DNA from: Gemmatimonadota bacterium
Lineage (GTDB): Bacteria > Gemmatimonadota > Gemmatimonadetes > Longimicrobiales > RSA9
Assembly: GCA_039715185.1 (NCBI GenBank)
Contig: JBDLIA010000003.1
Span: forward strand, 1 to 64,000
Direction of reading: 5' to 3'
DNA: 64,000 bases
The notes under the pieces are model-generated. The model was not told where the DNA came from. It worked only from the letters and a program-made list of their open reading frames with translations, and did no database searches. Shown here piece after piece: positions 7,676 to 16,819 of the stretch (position 1 is the first letter of the stretch; the number at the start of each line of letters is the position of its first letter). The translations under genes and the position numbers were made by a program.

Positions 7676-9097
7676 ATGAAACGACTCTCTACTCTTCTCC
7701 CGATTGCCGGCGTCGCAGCGCTCGCCGTCGCCGGCAATTCAGTGGCCCAGTCGGGGTCGCCAACGGCTGAGGAGCTGGAGCTGCTGATCGATCCGATATT
7801 CTCCCACATAATGGCGGATCAGAATATCCCCGGTGCCGTCTTCGTGATGGTGAAAGACGGCCGGATCCTCCTCAAGAAGGGTTACGGGCACAGCGATCTG
7901 GCCGGTGATCGCAGGGTTGACCCGGACCTGACGATATTTCGGATCGGCTCGATCACGAAGACCTTCACTGCAACAGCCGTCATGCAGCTGGTGGATCGAG
8001 GACTGATAGACCTGGAAGCGGACGTCAATCGCTACCTGTCGCACGTCCAGGTGCCTCCGACCTTTTCTGAGCCGGTGACTGTTGCCGACCTACTGAGGCA
8101 CACATCCGGCTTTGATGAAATCGGTCCCGGCCGACAAGCGTTCTCGGAGGCGGAATTGCAGTCGCTGTCGGAGTTCCTGAGAGATCGCCTGATCAGAGTC
8201 CGGCCTCCAGGCGACGTTCCAGCATACTCGACGTACGGAATCGCGCTAGCCGGCCTGCTGGTAGAGGAGATTACCCGCCAACCACTCGACGCCTATCTAC
8301 AGGACAACCTGTGGCAGCCGCTCGGCATGGACCGGACGAGCATCCGGATTCCCACCGCGTTGGAGCAGGATGTCGCCGTCGGATATGAATATGAAGGCGA
8401 GAGGAATCGTGCTCAGCCCTGGGAGTGGTATCAGACCTACCCTGCTTCAGATATCAACAGCACAGCGGCGGACATGGCAAAATACATGATCGCGCATCTG
8501 CGGGACGGGGCATACAGAGATGTTCGTATGTTGAGTGACGCATCCGCCCGGGAGATGAAGACATTGCAGGCGACCGGCCATCCCCGGGTGAGCGGCTTCG
8601 GCTATGGTTTCTACGAGAACCTGTGGGCTGGCCAGCGCACGATCGACCATGGCGGCGACATGCTGGGGTTCAGCGCATACTTGCTGATGATCCCCGAACA
8701 CGACGCTGGTGTCTTCATCGCACATCACCACGAAGGCGAGCGCCTCCGTTACGATGTGGTGTCTGCGATAATGGAGCGGTTTTACCGGCGTGCCCCGGGA
8801 TTTGAGATCCCAGAGCCGAGCGGTGCTTCGAAGACGAACGGGGAGTTTGCAGGTACTTACCGGTGGCTGTCCAGCTGTAAGACATGCTCAGGTGGAGATC
8901 CGGGGGTGACGTGGAACATCACCGCCAACGAAGACGGCTCATTGTCCATGATCGGGCGGCGCTTCATTCAGGTCGAGCCACTATTCTTTGCGAGTGAGGA
9001 CGGTAATCTACGACTGGGTTTCCGTCGCGACGAGGCAGGCGGAATCAGCCATTTGTTTCTCGGCAATCAGGATTCGTTTGAGAAGATAGAAGGCTGA
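7676..9097 (+). CDS. Serine beta-lactamase-like hydrolase (class C / PBP family)
   Basis: This is a penicillin-binding-protein-like serine hydrolase with a signal peptide ending at about residue 25 (SVAQ). The catalytic SxxK is in GSITKT (Ser92, Lys95). The second motif is Tyr-Ser-Thr (PAYSTYG) rather than Tyr-x-Asn, and the third is HGG (DHGGDML). A small C-terminal beta domain (about residues 385-473) includes a CKTC pair. This layout is typical of esterase, peptidase or amidase members of the family as well as AmpC, so antibiotic resistance should not be assumed. The gene uses visibly more A/T-ending codons than its neighbours, suggesting different ancestry, and it lies beside a decayed gene. 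Confidence 0.88.
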   Translation: MKRLSTLLPIAGVAALAVAGNSVAQSGSPTAEELELLIDPIFSHIMADQNIPGAVFVMVKDGRILLKKGYGHSDLAGDRRVDPDLTIFRIGSITKTFTATAVMQLVDRGLIDLEADVNRYLSHVQVPPTFSEPVTVADLLRHTSGFDEIGPGRQAFSEAELQSLSEFLRDRLIRVRPPGDVPAYSTYGIALAGLLVEEITRQPLDAYLQDNLWQPLGMDRTSIRIPTALEQDVAVGYEYEGERNRAQPWEWYQTYPASDINSTAADMAKYMIAHLRDGAYRDVRMLSDASAREMKTLQATGHPRVSGFGYGFYENLWAGQRTIDHGGDMLGFSAYLLMIPEHDAGVFIAHHHEGERLRYDVVSAIMERFYRRAPGFEIPEPSGASKTNGEFAGTYRWLSSCKTCSGGDPGVTWNITANEDGSLSMIGRRFIQVEPLFFASEDGNLRLGFRRDEAGGISHLFLGNQDSFEKIEG

Positions 9098-9117
9098 AAC
9101 TCTGAGGTGTGGGCCTC

Positions 9118-9445
9118 TCAGCCCCCCATCGCCCGGATCAGCTCGTCGTTGCGCGGGTCATCGGCGAACCGCGAGAGAATCGGGTCGTCGGTGAGGTGAC
9201 GCACCGAGAGTTCGGAGGGCACGTGAGCGTGTTGGTCGAGCTCCTCGAAGAACCCGTCGGCCATGCCGAGCACGGCCCAGCCACGAGCCCGCTCCCTCGC
9301 CACGAAATCCCCGTCGGCGTGGACTTCTCCAAACCACCTGCACGAAGAGCCAGGCTACCGCCAGGTAGACGATGGCCACGCGCGCGACCTTGCGGCGCTT
9401 GAGCTCCTCCAGGAACGACCCTCGCGTGGAAGGCGGTTCGGTCAT
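9118..9445 (-). pseudogene. Remnant of a membrane-anchored TPR/regulatory protein
   Basis: The minus strand starts at 9445 with a short leader followed by FLEELKRRKVARVAI and a hydrophobic helix YLAVAWLFVQVV. This N-terminus is common to large TPR or adenylate-cyclase-like proteins of several phyla. After about 50 codons the frame turns into low-complexity Arg/Gly sequence. A different frame (9118-9303) then carries a sensible C-terminus with LTDDPILSRFADDPRNDELI, resembling the tail of the same family. The whole middle is missing, so this is best read as an internally deleted, frameshifted remnant. Confidence 0.65.
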
Positions 9446-9577
9446 GGGACCGGTCACGTGATCCGGGTCAGTCTTGTCAGCGAGAAATCGGGGCACGGCG
9501 GGAGTATCGTCCCTGATCGACCGCGATTCAACGATGGAGCACGTTCTGCCAGTGCAGGTTCCGGCCCGCTGGAAGAG

Positions 9578-10273
9578 TCAGCGCAGAGGCCACAGCTCCA
9601 CGGACCCGCCGGCGACGAGGTGCGGGGCCTCCGAAGCGACCGCCCTCGCGTCCGCGAAATCACGGGCGGTGATGATCATGTAGCCGTCCAGCGCTACGCT
9701 GCCGGTTAGACCGAAATCAGCCGGGGTGGGCCCTACCCAAGCCCCGGGTTCTCGCCCCATGGCCGCTCCGTCCACCATTCGCTGCTGGCTCTGCAGCCCG
9801 CCGGCCCAGGTGCCCACGGCGCCGGTCAGCGACGAGTCGGCCTCGACCGCCGAATCGACGCCACGCATGAGCAGCAGGAAGCGCGAGCCCTCGAGCTCGG
9901 CCACCGCGGCGGGAGCCGCTCGAGATCGCTCGACAGCCACGCCCGCGGCCGCACCCGCGGCAACGAACACCAGCGCCGCGGCTGCCCGCGACCACGCCCG
10001 CCGCGGCCGTCCCGCGAACGGCCGCGTTCTCACGGACGCGGTCTCTGCCGCCGCCTGCTGCCGCAGCGCCGCCGCCATCTCCCGCAGCCGATGCGCATCG
10101 GGCTCCGGCACGTCGGCGTCGGCGAGGTCGGCCCACAGCGACTCGAACTCGCTCAGGCCGTCGGCGCACGCCGCGCAGCCCGCCAGATGCCTGTCCAGCT
10201 CCTCACGCTGCGGTGAGTCGAGTCCGTTCAGGACGGCTTCGACGATCAGGTCCGTCGCCAGTTCACACTTCAT
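9578..10273 (-). CDS. Zinc-finger anti-sigma factor fused to a YCII/DGPF-like domain
   Basis: This is the partner of the ECF sigma gene that overlaps its start by 11 bases. Residues 1-50 hold an anti-sigma zinc finger with His29, Cys33 and Cys36 (HxxxCxxC). A transmembrane helix lies at about 93-115. Residues 131-231 then resemble a YCII (DGPF) domain: a first strand SRFLLLMRG, a helix with WAGGLQ, then LDGYMIITARDFADAR and a final strand GGSVELWPL. The usual DGPF tetrapeptide is not conserved (PADFG at the place). The topology puts this domain outside the cytoplasm if the zinc finger is inside. The YCII assignment is by pattern and is moderate. Membership of the sigma/anti-sigma pair is strong. 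Confidence 0.8.
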   Translation of the reverse strand: MKCELATDLIVEAVLNGLDSPQREELDRHLAGCAACADGLSEFESLWADLADADVPEPDAHRLREMAAALRQQAAAETASVRTRPFAGRPRRAWSRAAAALVFVAAGAAAGVAVERSRAAPAAVAELEGSRFLLLMRGVDSAVEADSSLTGAVGTWAGGLQSQQRMVDGAAMGREPGAWVGPTPADFGLTGSVALDGYMIITARDFADARAVASEAPHLVAGGSVELWPLR

Positions 10274-10823
10274 TGGCCGCTGCCTCGAAAGTCTGGATGA
10301 TGGTGCGTAGACGCCGGAGGGCCCTGTGGGCCCGCACGCGCTCGGCGCCCTCGGTCGTGCCGAGGCGTTCGGCGATCTCCGCGTAGGAGAGTCCGTCCAC
10401 CCTCTTCAGCAGGAGGACGCTTCGCTGTTCCGGAGAGAGTCGCCCCAGCGCACGGCGGACGAGATCGACCCGTTCCGGGTCGGGCCCGGGCGGGGCGAAG
10501 CGTCGGTCGTTCGATTGCTCGGTGGCCGCCCGCTCGTGGGCCGCGTCCTCCTTCTGCCGGGAGCCGATGTGGTCCAGGCATACGTTCCGGACGATGCGAA
10601 AGAGCCACGGCGCGAACGACGATCCGTCTCGGTAGCTGGCTCGGTATCGCAGCACCCGAAGAAACGACTCCTGCACCAGGTCATCGGCCGAGGCCGGGTC
10701 CCCGACCATGCGGCGGCAGAGGCCGAACGCCTTCTTCTGGTAGCGCTCGAAGAGCACGCCCAGGAAGTCCGTCTGTCCCGCCCGTACGGCCGACATGACC
10801 GACTCGTCCGAAGGAAAGCTCAC
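10263..10823 (-). CDS. ECF-type RNA polymerase sigma factor
   Basis: This is an extracytoplasmic-function sigma factor. Region 2 includes FERYQKKAFGLCRRMVGDP, DLVQESFLRVLR and APWLFRIVRNVCLD. A linker with many charged residues follows, then region 4 with LSPEQRSVLLLKRVDGLSYAEIAERLG. The GTG at 10823 gives 186 residues and a natural N-terminus; GAGAGG lies just upstream, though close. An earlier in-frame start at 10877 adds 18 unsupported residues. The gene overlaps the start of the anti-sigma factor gene. It diverges from the second copy of the secreted unknown family at 10990, a plausible target; that link is an inference. Confidence 0.9.
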   Translation of the reverse strand: MSFPSDESVMSAVRAGQTDFLGVLFERYQKKAFGLCRRMVGDPASADDLVQESFLRVLRYRASYRDGSSFAPWLFRIVRNVCLDHIGSRQKEDAAHERAATEQSNDRRFAPPGPDPERVDLVRRALGRLSPEQRSVLLLKRVDGLSYAEIAERLGTTEGAERVRAHRALRRLRTIIQTFEAAANEV

Positions 10824-10949
10824 GATCCTCTCATTCCTCGAGGAAACGGCGAACGCGTCGACGACGCAATACCCCAAAACTTACCGGCGGACGGTCTCCT
10901 TCGTTACGCCCCGGGCTGCTCCGTAACGTCAGGTCCGGGGATCCGGTAC

Positions 10950-10970
10950 CGGGGGTGGACGAAACCCCCG
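10950..10970 (+). other. Hairpin in the leader of the secreted protein gene
   Basis: CGGGGGT, a seven-base loop and ACCCCCG form a perfect 7-bp stem. It lies 19 bases before the start codon at 10990, in the divergent region between sigma factor and secreted protein. It could be an operator or a leader structure; nothing decides between these. Confidence 0.35.
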
Positions 10971-10989
10971 AGACCACGGAGAGCGAAAC

Positions 10990-11667
10990 GTGCGGAACGC
11001 CCCCGGAACGGACACGCCAAACCGATGCCTTTCCGCCTCCGCGCCCGCGCTGGCGCTGACGATCTTCGCGGCGACCCTGACCGCCACCGAGGCGGCCGGA
11101 CAGGAGGACGCCTGGTTCTATCGACAAATGCCCGAAGCCGAGGAGGTCGCGCTGGCCCGCAGCGCGGCGCCGCCGAGCGTGTCCGACCGCGCGGAGATCT
11201 GGGTCATTCGTCGGGATCGCTACGAGGTGGCCGTTCCGGGCGCCAACGGGAACGCGTGCCTGGTGATCAGGGGAGGTTTCCCGGGATCGTTGGCACCGAC
11301 GTGCTACGACGCCGAGGCTACCCGGACGATCCTGCCGATGGAGTTTCGGAAGCTAGAGCTCCAACTGGAGGGCAATACGCGGCCGGAAATCTTCGCGATC
11401 CTGGCGCAAGAGATGAAGGACGGCGCGCTGCCAATGCCTATCCGACCTGCCATGGCCTATATGATGTCGCCCGGCCAGCGGCTCCGGCAGGAGGACGGCG
11501 GCCTGGGCCCATGGCAACCGCACATCATGCTCTACACTCCGTTTCTCAGGCCCGAGGACATGGGCCTGGCCGAGAACTCCGAGCATGTGATGGTGATCAA
11601 CGGCGGGAGCCCGCGGGCGTTCCTCATGGTGCTCGTGCCGTCCTTTACCGGCCCGATGCCTTCCTGA
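10990..11667 (+). CDS. Secreted protein of unknown function, paralogue B
   Basis: This protein is unrecognised but homologous to the product of 5166-5876. Shared landmarks are a Cys in NACLV, then PTCYDAEATRTILP, then RPAMAYMMS, then PHIMLYTP, in the same order with similar spacing. The GTG at 10990 follows a GGAGAG site. Residues 1-36 look like a long signal peptide ending in EAAGQ. The length of 225 residues is close to that of paralogue A. It lies divergent from an ECF sigma/anti-sigma pair, whereas paralogue A follows a two-component system, so both copies sit next to envelope-type regulators. Confidence 0.75.
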   Translation: MRNAPGTDTPNRCLSASAPALALTIFAATLTATEAAGQEDAWFYRQMPEAEEVALARSAAPPSVSDRAEIWVIRRDRYEVAVPGANGNACLVIRGGFPGSLAPTCYDAEATRTILPMEFRKLELQLEGNTRPEIFAILAQEMKDGALPMPIRPAMAYMMSPGQRLRQEDGGLGPWQPHIMLYTPFLRPEDMGLAENSEHVMVINGGSPRAFLMVLVPSFTGPMPS

Positions 11668-11870
11668 GCCACCGGCGCGGCGACGGATGCCGTGCCGAGC
11701 GCGCCGCGCTTGCGACGCGCCCCGGGCGCCTCGCACCTTGCCGGGGCGGAGGCGCGACAGACCCGCGACTCGAATCCCGCCCAACGGGATCCGGGTGCTC
11801 ACACCACGCGCGACCCCCTGGTCGCGGGGGCCGCGGAGGCGCCTCCCACCCCAGGGACGCGGGAGATCTG

Positions 11871-14027
11871 ATGGACCGGATCGCCACGGCGCGCGCGCCC
11901 AGCGCGTGCGCAACGGGTGTTGTCTTCGTACCCACGGCGGCCGCGTTGGCGGCCATTCTCACCCTCGCCGTAGGGACACCCGAGCGAGCGGTAGCGCAGA
12001 GTACCGCCGACGAACTGCTCACCGTCGACAAGTTCCTGGGCTTCGAGTCGGTGGCCGATCCCGTCATTTCTCCAGACGGCCGGCGTGTCGTCTACACGCG
12101 CCGCTGGGTGGACCCCGCCAAGGATCGCTGGGCCTCCACGCTGTGGCTGGTCGACGCCGACGGGCGCCGAAACCGGCAGCTCCGGGACGGCTCCTCGGCG
12201 CGCTGGTCGCCCGACGGCACGCGCATCCTCTTCGTGGACGAGGACGAAGACGGCAAGTCGCAGGTCTTCGTCCGCTGGATGGACGCGGAAGGTGCGGTCA
12301 CCCAGGTGACGCGCATCGCGGAGACTCCGCGCAACCCGCAGTGGTCGCCCGATGGGCGCTCGATCGCCTTCGCGGCGCTGGTCCCGACGTCCACGTCCTG
12401 GCCCATCGACCTGCCGAGCCCGCCCGAGGGCGCGACCTGGACGAAGGCGCCGCGCATCATAGAGCGTACGCACTTCCGCGCCGATCGGCGCGGCTTCCTG
12501 GAGGAGGGCAACACGCACCTGTTCGTGGTGCCCGCCGACGGAGGCACGCCGCGGCAGGTGACCGAAGGCGAGTGGAGCGTCGGGGGCACGGGCATCGGCC
12601 TGCCCGGCGGAACGCTGTTCTGCTGGGCGCCGGACGGCGGCGAGATCGTGTTCAGCGGCCTGACCGAGGACGCCGACACGCTCTACCGGCAGACGCACGT
12701 GTACGCCGTCGATGTCGGCTCGGGGAACGTGCGCCAGATTACCGACCGCAAGGGCCTCTGGTCCGGGCCGCGCATGGCGCCGGACGGACGCACCGTGGCC
12801 TTCACGGGCTTCGAGTACACCACCCAGACCTACCGCGCGAGCGAGCTGTGGCTCGCCGACATGAAGGGCGGGGGCATGCGGTCGCTCACCGCGTCCCTCG
12901 ACAGGGATCCGCAGAGCGTGAGTTGGGCGTCCGATGGGCGCGCTCTCTACTTCACCGCTCAGTCCGAGGGTAGCCAGCACCTATACCGCGTGTCCCCGGG
13001 CGGGGGCGACGCGGAGCGGCTGACCGACGGTCGGCAACTCCTGGGCCTATCCTCACTCTCCGGCAACGGCACCGCGACGGCGCTCATCCGTGGCCCCCAC
13101 GAGCCCGGGGACGCCTACGTCATCCGGCTCCGCGACCCGAGCCGCCCCGTACGTGTCACTCAGGTCAACGCCGAGGTGCTCGAGCGCGTCGCGCTCGGCG
13201 AAGTGGAGGAGATTTGGTACGATGCGCCCGACGGCACGCGCGTGCAGGGGTGGATCGTCAAGCCTCCGAACTTCGATCCGGCCGAGACGTACCCGCTGAT
13301 CCTGCACATCCACGGCGGGCCGCACGCCATGTACAACACCGCGTTCTCCTACTCTTTCCAGAACTACGCCGCGCGGGGTTACGTGGTGCTCTACACGAAC
13401 CCGCGCGGCAGCACCGGCTACGGGACCGACTTCGGCAACGCCATCGATAACGGCTACCCGTCCGTCGACTACGACGACCTGATGGCCGGGGTCGACGAGG
13501 TCGTGGGCCGCGGCTACGTGGATTCTTCGCGCATGTATGTCACGGGGTGCAGCGGCGGCGGCGTGCTGTCGAGCTGGGTGATCGGGCAGACCGACCGCTT
13601 CGCGGCGTCCGGGGTGCGCTGCCCCGTCGTGAACTGGATGAGCTTCGCCGGCACCGCGGACATCGTCACCTGGGGCTACCATCGTTTCGACGGCTTCCCC
13701 TGGACCAACCCCGACAAGTACCTGGAGCACTCGCCGCTGATGTACGTGGGCAACGTGACCACCCCGACGGCGGTGATGACGGGGGAGTTGGACCTGCGCA
13801 CGCCCATGTCGCAGAGCGAGGAGTACTTTCAGGCTCTGCGCGCGGAGGGCGTGCCGTCGGTCCTCTTCCGCTTCCAGGACGAGTACCACGGCACCGGCTC
13901 CAAGCCGTCCAACTTCATGCGCACGCAGCTCTACCTGATGAGCTGGTTCGAGCGCTGGCAGAGGGACGGGGCCGGGAACGCCGTGGAGGCGGACGGTGTC
14001 GACGAGGTGGATACGACGGAAGACTGA
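11871..14027 (+). CDS. S9 family serine peptidase (prolyl oligopeptidase/DPP-like), exported
   Basis: This is an exported peptidase with an N-terminal beta-propeller and a C-terminal alpha/beta-hydrolase domain. The ATG at 11871 follows GGGAG and starts a signal peptide that ends at about residue 44 (AVAQ). Propeller blades show repeated SPDG or APDG strands (for example ISPDGRRVVYTR). The catalytic triad is Ser561 in GCSGGG, Asp641 in GELDLRTP and His673 in EYHG. The oxyanion region LHIHGGPHAMY is also present. At 718 residues it is full length. A paralogue of the same layout is at 48739-50835. It probably degrades peptides in the periplasm. Confidence 0.93.
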   Translation: MDRIATARAPSACATGVVFVPTAAALAAILTLAVGTPERAVAQSTADELLTVDKFLGFESVADPVISPDGRRVVYTRRWVDPAKDRWASTLWLVDADGRRNRQLRDGSSARWSPDGTRILFVDEDEDGKSQVFVRWMDAEGAVTQVTRIAETPRNPQWSPDGRSIAFAALVPTSTSWPIDLPSPPEGATWTKAPRIIERTHFRADRRGFLEEGNTHLFVVPADGGTPRQVTEGEWSVGGTGIGLPGGTLFCWAPDGGEIVFSGLTEDADTLYRQTHVYAVDVGSGNVRQITDRKGLWSGPRMAPDGRTVAFTGFEYTTQTYRASELWLADMKGGGMRSLTASLDRDPQSVSWASDGRALYFTAQSEGSQHLYRVSPGGGDAERLTDGRQLLGLSSLSGNGTATALIRGPHEPGDAYVIRLRDPSRPVRVTQVNAEVLERVALGEVEEIWYDAPDGTRVQGWIVKPPNFDPAETYPLILHIHGGPHAMYNTAFSYSFQNYAARGYVVLYTNPRGSTGYGTDFGNAIDNGYPSVDYDDLMAGVDEVVGRGYVDSSRMYVTGCSGGGVLSSWVIGQTDRFAASGVRCPVVNWMSFAGTADIVTWGYHRFDGFPWTNPDKYLEHSPLMYVGNVTTPTAVMTGELDLRTPMSQSEEYFQALRAEGVPSVLFRFQDEYHGTGSKPSNFMRTQLYLMSWFERWQRDGAGNAVEADGVDEVDTTED

Positions 14028-14164
14028 CCGGGGGCCCCGCGAAGGGGCATCGACGGCCTGATGGACGAGTCGATGGATAGGTTCACCGCCGACCTGGAGG
14101 CCGGGCCGTTCAGGATGACCCTGCGGGCGACGAGAGCCGAAGGAATCAACACGGAGGACGTGAC

Positions 14165-15577
14165 GTGAGCGAGTCATACAACTCTCCGGCGAACGACGGA
14201 GTCGACCGGCGCGAGGCGCTCAAGCTGGGCGCAGCCGGAATGGGGTTCGCGATGCTGGCGGGCACGGGTGCGTGCGCCCCCGTCGCGGCGGGCGCGGCCG
14301 CTCGGGGGCCCGGCTTGCGCGGCCCGAGCCCGGGCGTCGCTCCCGAGGCGCTCCTCGCGGCGCCACCGATCGACCACGTCCGCATCGGCTTCGTGGGCGT
14401 GGGCGGCATGGGCAGCGCGCACGTCGAGAACCTGCTGCGCATCGAGGGCTGCCAGATCACCGCGGTGTGCGACATCGTGCCCGAGAAGGTCACGCGCATC
14501 CAGGACCGCGTGGTGGAGGAGGGCTTCCCGAGGCCCGCGCGCTACGACCGCGGCGAGCGCGATTTCGAGCGCATGTGCGCAGAGGAAGAGCTGGACCTGG
14601 TCTACAACGCCACGCCCTGGGAGTGGCACGTGCCGATCTGCGTGTCGGCCATGGAAAACGGCAAGCACACCGCCACCGAGGTGCCCGCAGCCTATACGCT
14701 GGAGGACTGCTGGAAGCTGGTCGAGTACGCCGAACGATACGAGCGGCACTGCCTAATGATGGAGAACGTCAACTACGGCCGCATGGAAATGCTCGTCTTC
14801 CATATGGTCCGGCTGGGACTGTTCGGTGAGATACTGCACGGCGAGGGCGGCTACCTGCACGACCTGCGCGAGATCAAGTTCTCCGAGGAGGGCGAGGGCC
14901 TGTGGCGACGCGCGCACTCGATGCAGCGCGACGGCAACCTGTACCCGACGCACGGCCTGGGCCCCATCGCCAACTGCATGGACATCAACCGCGGCGACCG
15001 CTTCGCCACCCTGGTGTCCATGAGCGGTCCGTCACGGGGCCTCCAGAACTACGCGCGCGACAACTATCCGGAGGGCCACGAGAAGCGTCAGGAGACGTAC
15101 GTGCTAGGCGACGTCAACGTGAGCCTGATCAAGACCGCCAACGGGCGCACGATCTACGTCGGCCACGACACCAACCTGCCGCGCCCTTACAGCCGGATAC
15201 ACATGGTGCAGGGGACCAAGGGCCTGTTCCAGGGCTATCCGAACCGCGTCTACGTGGAGGGCGCGAGCGAGCCGCACCGCTGGGACGAGGTCGATTCCTG
15301 GCTGGAGCAGTACGAGCACCCCCTGTGGCGGGCGATGGAGGAGCGCTCCCGCGGAGCGGGTCACGGCGGCATGGACTTCATGGAGGACTACCGGCTGATC
15401 AAGTGCCTGCACGAGGGCGAGCCCACCGACATGAACGTCTACGACGCGGCCGCGCTGAGCGCAGTCACGCCCCTGTCGGAGTGGTCGGTCGCGAACGGCA
15501 GCCAGCCGATCGAGTTCCCGGACTTCACGCGCGGACGCTGGGAAAGCTGGCCCGAGCTGGGATTGGTTGAGGCATAG
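14165..15577 (+). CDS. GH109-type alpha-N-acetylgalactosaminidase, Tat-exported (Gfo/Idh/MocA fold)
   Basis: This is a NAD-dependent glycosidase of the GH109 family, which cleaves alpha-linked GalNAc by a redox-assisted mechanism. The GTG start has GGAGG seven bases upstream. The N-terminus carries a Tat-like signal (DRREALKLGAAGMG) ending near CAP, which may also be lipidated. The Rossmann motif GVGGMG follows. Family-typical stretches NATPWEWH, EVPAAYTLEDCW, ENVNYGR and NLYPTHGLGP point to GH109 rather than a generic oxidoreductase. Length is 470 residues. The following kinase gene starts 6 bases later, which suggests that the released sugar is phosphorylated. The exact glycoside is not proven. 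Confidence 0.85.
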   Translation: MSESYNSPANDGVDRREALKLGAAGMGFAMLAGTGACAPVAAGAAARGPGLRGPSPGVAPEALLAAPPIDHVRIGFVGVGGMGSAHVENLLRIEGCQITAVCDIVPEKVTRIQDRVVEEGFPRPARYDRGERDFERMCAEEELDLVYNATPWEWHVPICVSAMENGKHTATEVPAAYTLEDCWKLVEYAERYERHCLMMENVNYGRMEMLVFHMVRLGLFGEILHGEGGYLHDLREIKFSEEGEGLWRRAHSMQRDGNLYPTHGLGPIANCMDINRGDRFATLVSMSGPSRGLQNYARDNYPEGHEKRQETYVLGDVNVSLIKTANGRTIYVGHDTNLPRPYSRIHMVQGTKGLFQGYPNRVYVEGASEPHRWDEVDSWLEQYEHPLWRAMEERSRGAGHGGMDFMEDYRLIKCLHEGEPTDMNVYDAAALSAVTPLSEWSVANGSQPIEFPDFTRGRWESWPELGLVEA

Positions 15578-15583
15578 GCGGGT

Positions 15584-16813
15584 TTGGCCTTGGCGGCCGC
15601 TGAGGGTTGGACCGAGGCATTCCGCATGCGCTACGGACGGTCTCCCACGCACGCCGTCCGCGCCCCGGGCCGGGTCAACCTGATTGGGGAGCACATCGAC
15701 TATCACGGGTTGCCGGTGATGCCGTTCGCAATCGATCGGGCGGTCACGGTGCTGCTGGCACCTTCGCTCGCTGGCTCCGGTGCCGGGCGCGTCAGGATCG
15801 CCAACTCGGCCAGCGACCTGGTGGGGGACGACTTTCGTCTGTTCGAGCCGATCGTGCCGCTCGGAGGCGGCGACTGGCGCAACTATCCTCGCGCCGCGGC
15901 CAAGGCCCTGGCCGAGCACGAGTCCTCCGAGATGATCTGCACCCGCGGAGTCGATGCCCTCGTCGCTTCGGACTTGCCCACGGGAGCAGGCCTGAGTTCC
16001 TCTTCGGCGCTCGTTGTCGGGGTCGGGCTCGCGCTGGCGCACGTGAATGGCCTGGAGACGGACAGGATGGCGTTTGCCGCGCGGATGGCCCGCGCCGAGC
16101 GCTTCGTCGGCACGGAAGGCGGCGGCATGGACCAGGCCGCGTGCATGCTCTCCCGCGACCGCCACGTTTCGCTCCTCAGCTTCGAGCCGCTGTCCGTCGA
16201 GTACCTGAGGTTCCCCGAAGAGCTCTCGGTCTTGGTCGCCGACTCCGGTGACGTGGCGGAGAAGTCGGGCAGCGTGCGGGTCGCCTACAACGAGCGCCGC
16301 GCGAGCGGCGCGTCCGCCTTGGTCGCGGTGGCAGCGGCGGTTGGATACGCCGGCGCTTCCTTCGCGGAGCTATTGACGGCGTTCGATGCGCGCGAGCTCC
16401 TGGAGGCCGCGGCGGGAGTGCTGGCCGGGAACTTCGGTGACGATGTGGGCGAGGGTCGGGGCCTGCGGCGCTTCCGCCACGTCGTAACCGAGGCGCGCCG
16501 AGTGGCCAACGCCCGGGAGGCACTCGTGAATGGCGATGCAGAGCGGCTAGGAGCGCTCCTGACCGCGTCGCACGCGAGCCTGCGAGACGACTACGAGGTA
16601 AGCACGCCCTCCCTGGATGAGCTCGTCGAAGTGGCCTTGCATGCGGGTGCGTTGGGTGCACGGCTGACGGGCGCCGGGTTCGGCGGAGCGGCTATCGCGC
16701 TCGTGAACGCCGCGGACGAAGAGGCGGTCCGAGCTGCGTTGGAGGTTGTCGCGGGTGCGGACGCCGTCATGTCGGCGCGGCCCTCGGGCGGCGCAACGGT
16801 CAGGGCGCTGTGA
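15584..16813 (+). CDS. GHMP sugar kinase, galactokinase-like
   Basis: This enzyme phosphorylates a free sugar at the anomeric carbon with ATP. The galactokinase signature APGRVNLIGEHIDYHG is near residue 26. The ATP loop LPTGAGLSSSSAL and the catalytic GGMDQAACML follow, and the C-terminal motif is ARLTGAGFGGAA. At 409 residues the length fits galactokinase. The TTG start at 15584 has GGCGGG upstream; an ATG at 15626 would cut into the fold and is less likely. Placement directly after a GH109 gene suggests that GalNAc could be the substrate instead of galactose, as in GalNAc-kinase relatives. It is convergent with the symporter gene, only 6 bases apart. Confidence 0.88.
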   Translation: MALAAAEGWTEAFRMRYGRSPTHAVRAPGRVNLIGEHIDYHGLPVMPFAIDRAVTVLLAPSLAGSGAGRVRIANSASDLVGDDFRLFEPIVPLGGGDWRNYPRAAAKALAEHESSEMICTRGVDALVASDLPTGAGLSSSSALVVGVGLALAHVNGLETDRMAFAARMARAERFVGTEGGGMDQAACMLSRDRHVSLLSFEPLSVEYLRFPEELSVLVADSGDVAEKSGSVRVAYNERRASGASALVAVAAAVGYAGASFAELLTAFDARELLEAAAGVLAGNFGDDVGEGRGLRRFRHVVTEARRVANAREALVNGDAERLGALLTASHASLRDDYEVSTPSLDELVEVALHAGALGARLTGAGFGGAAIALVNAADEEAVRAALEVVAGADAVMSARPSGGATVRAL

Positions 16814-16819
16814 GGCTCC

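Noticed and set aside
7676-9097. Antibiotic resistance by an AmpC-type beta-lactamase
   Set aside because: The second motif is Tyr-Ser-Thr instead of Tyr-x-Asn, and the C-terminal domain suggests a peptidase or esterase relative.
11755-11800. Sequence GACTCGAATCCCGCC resembling a tRNA T-arm
   Set aside because: The flanking bases do not form a T-stem and no acceptor, D or anticodon arms can be folded around it.
10326-11870. Long open extension upstream of the S9 peptidase start at 11871
   Set aside because: The same frame crosses the sigma gene and the secreted protein gene. The signal peptide and GGGAG site at 11871 mark the real start.
14061-14168. 35-codon frame beginning MDESMDRFTADLEAG before the GH109 gene
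   Set aside because: Too short to judge, no good ribosome site, and it runs into the next gene's start. Possibly a leader peptide but not supported.
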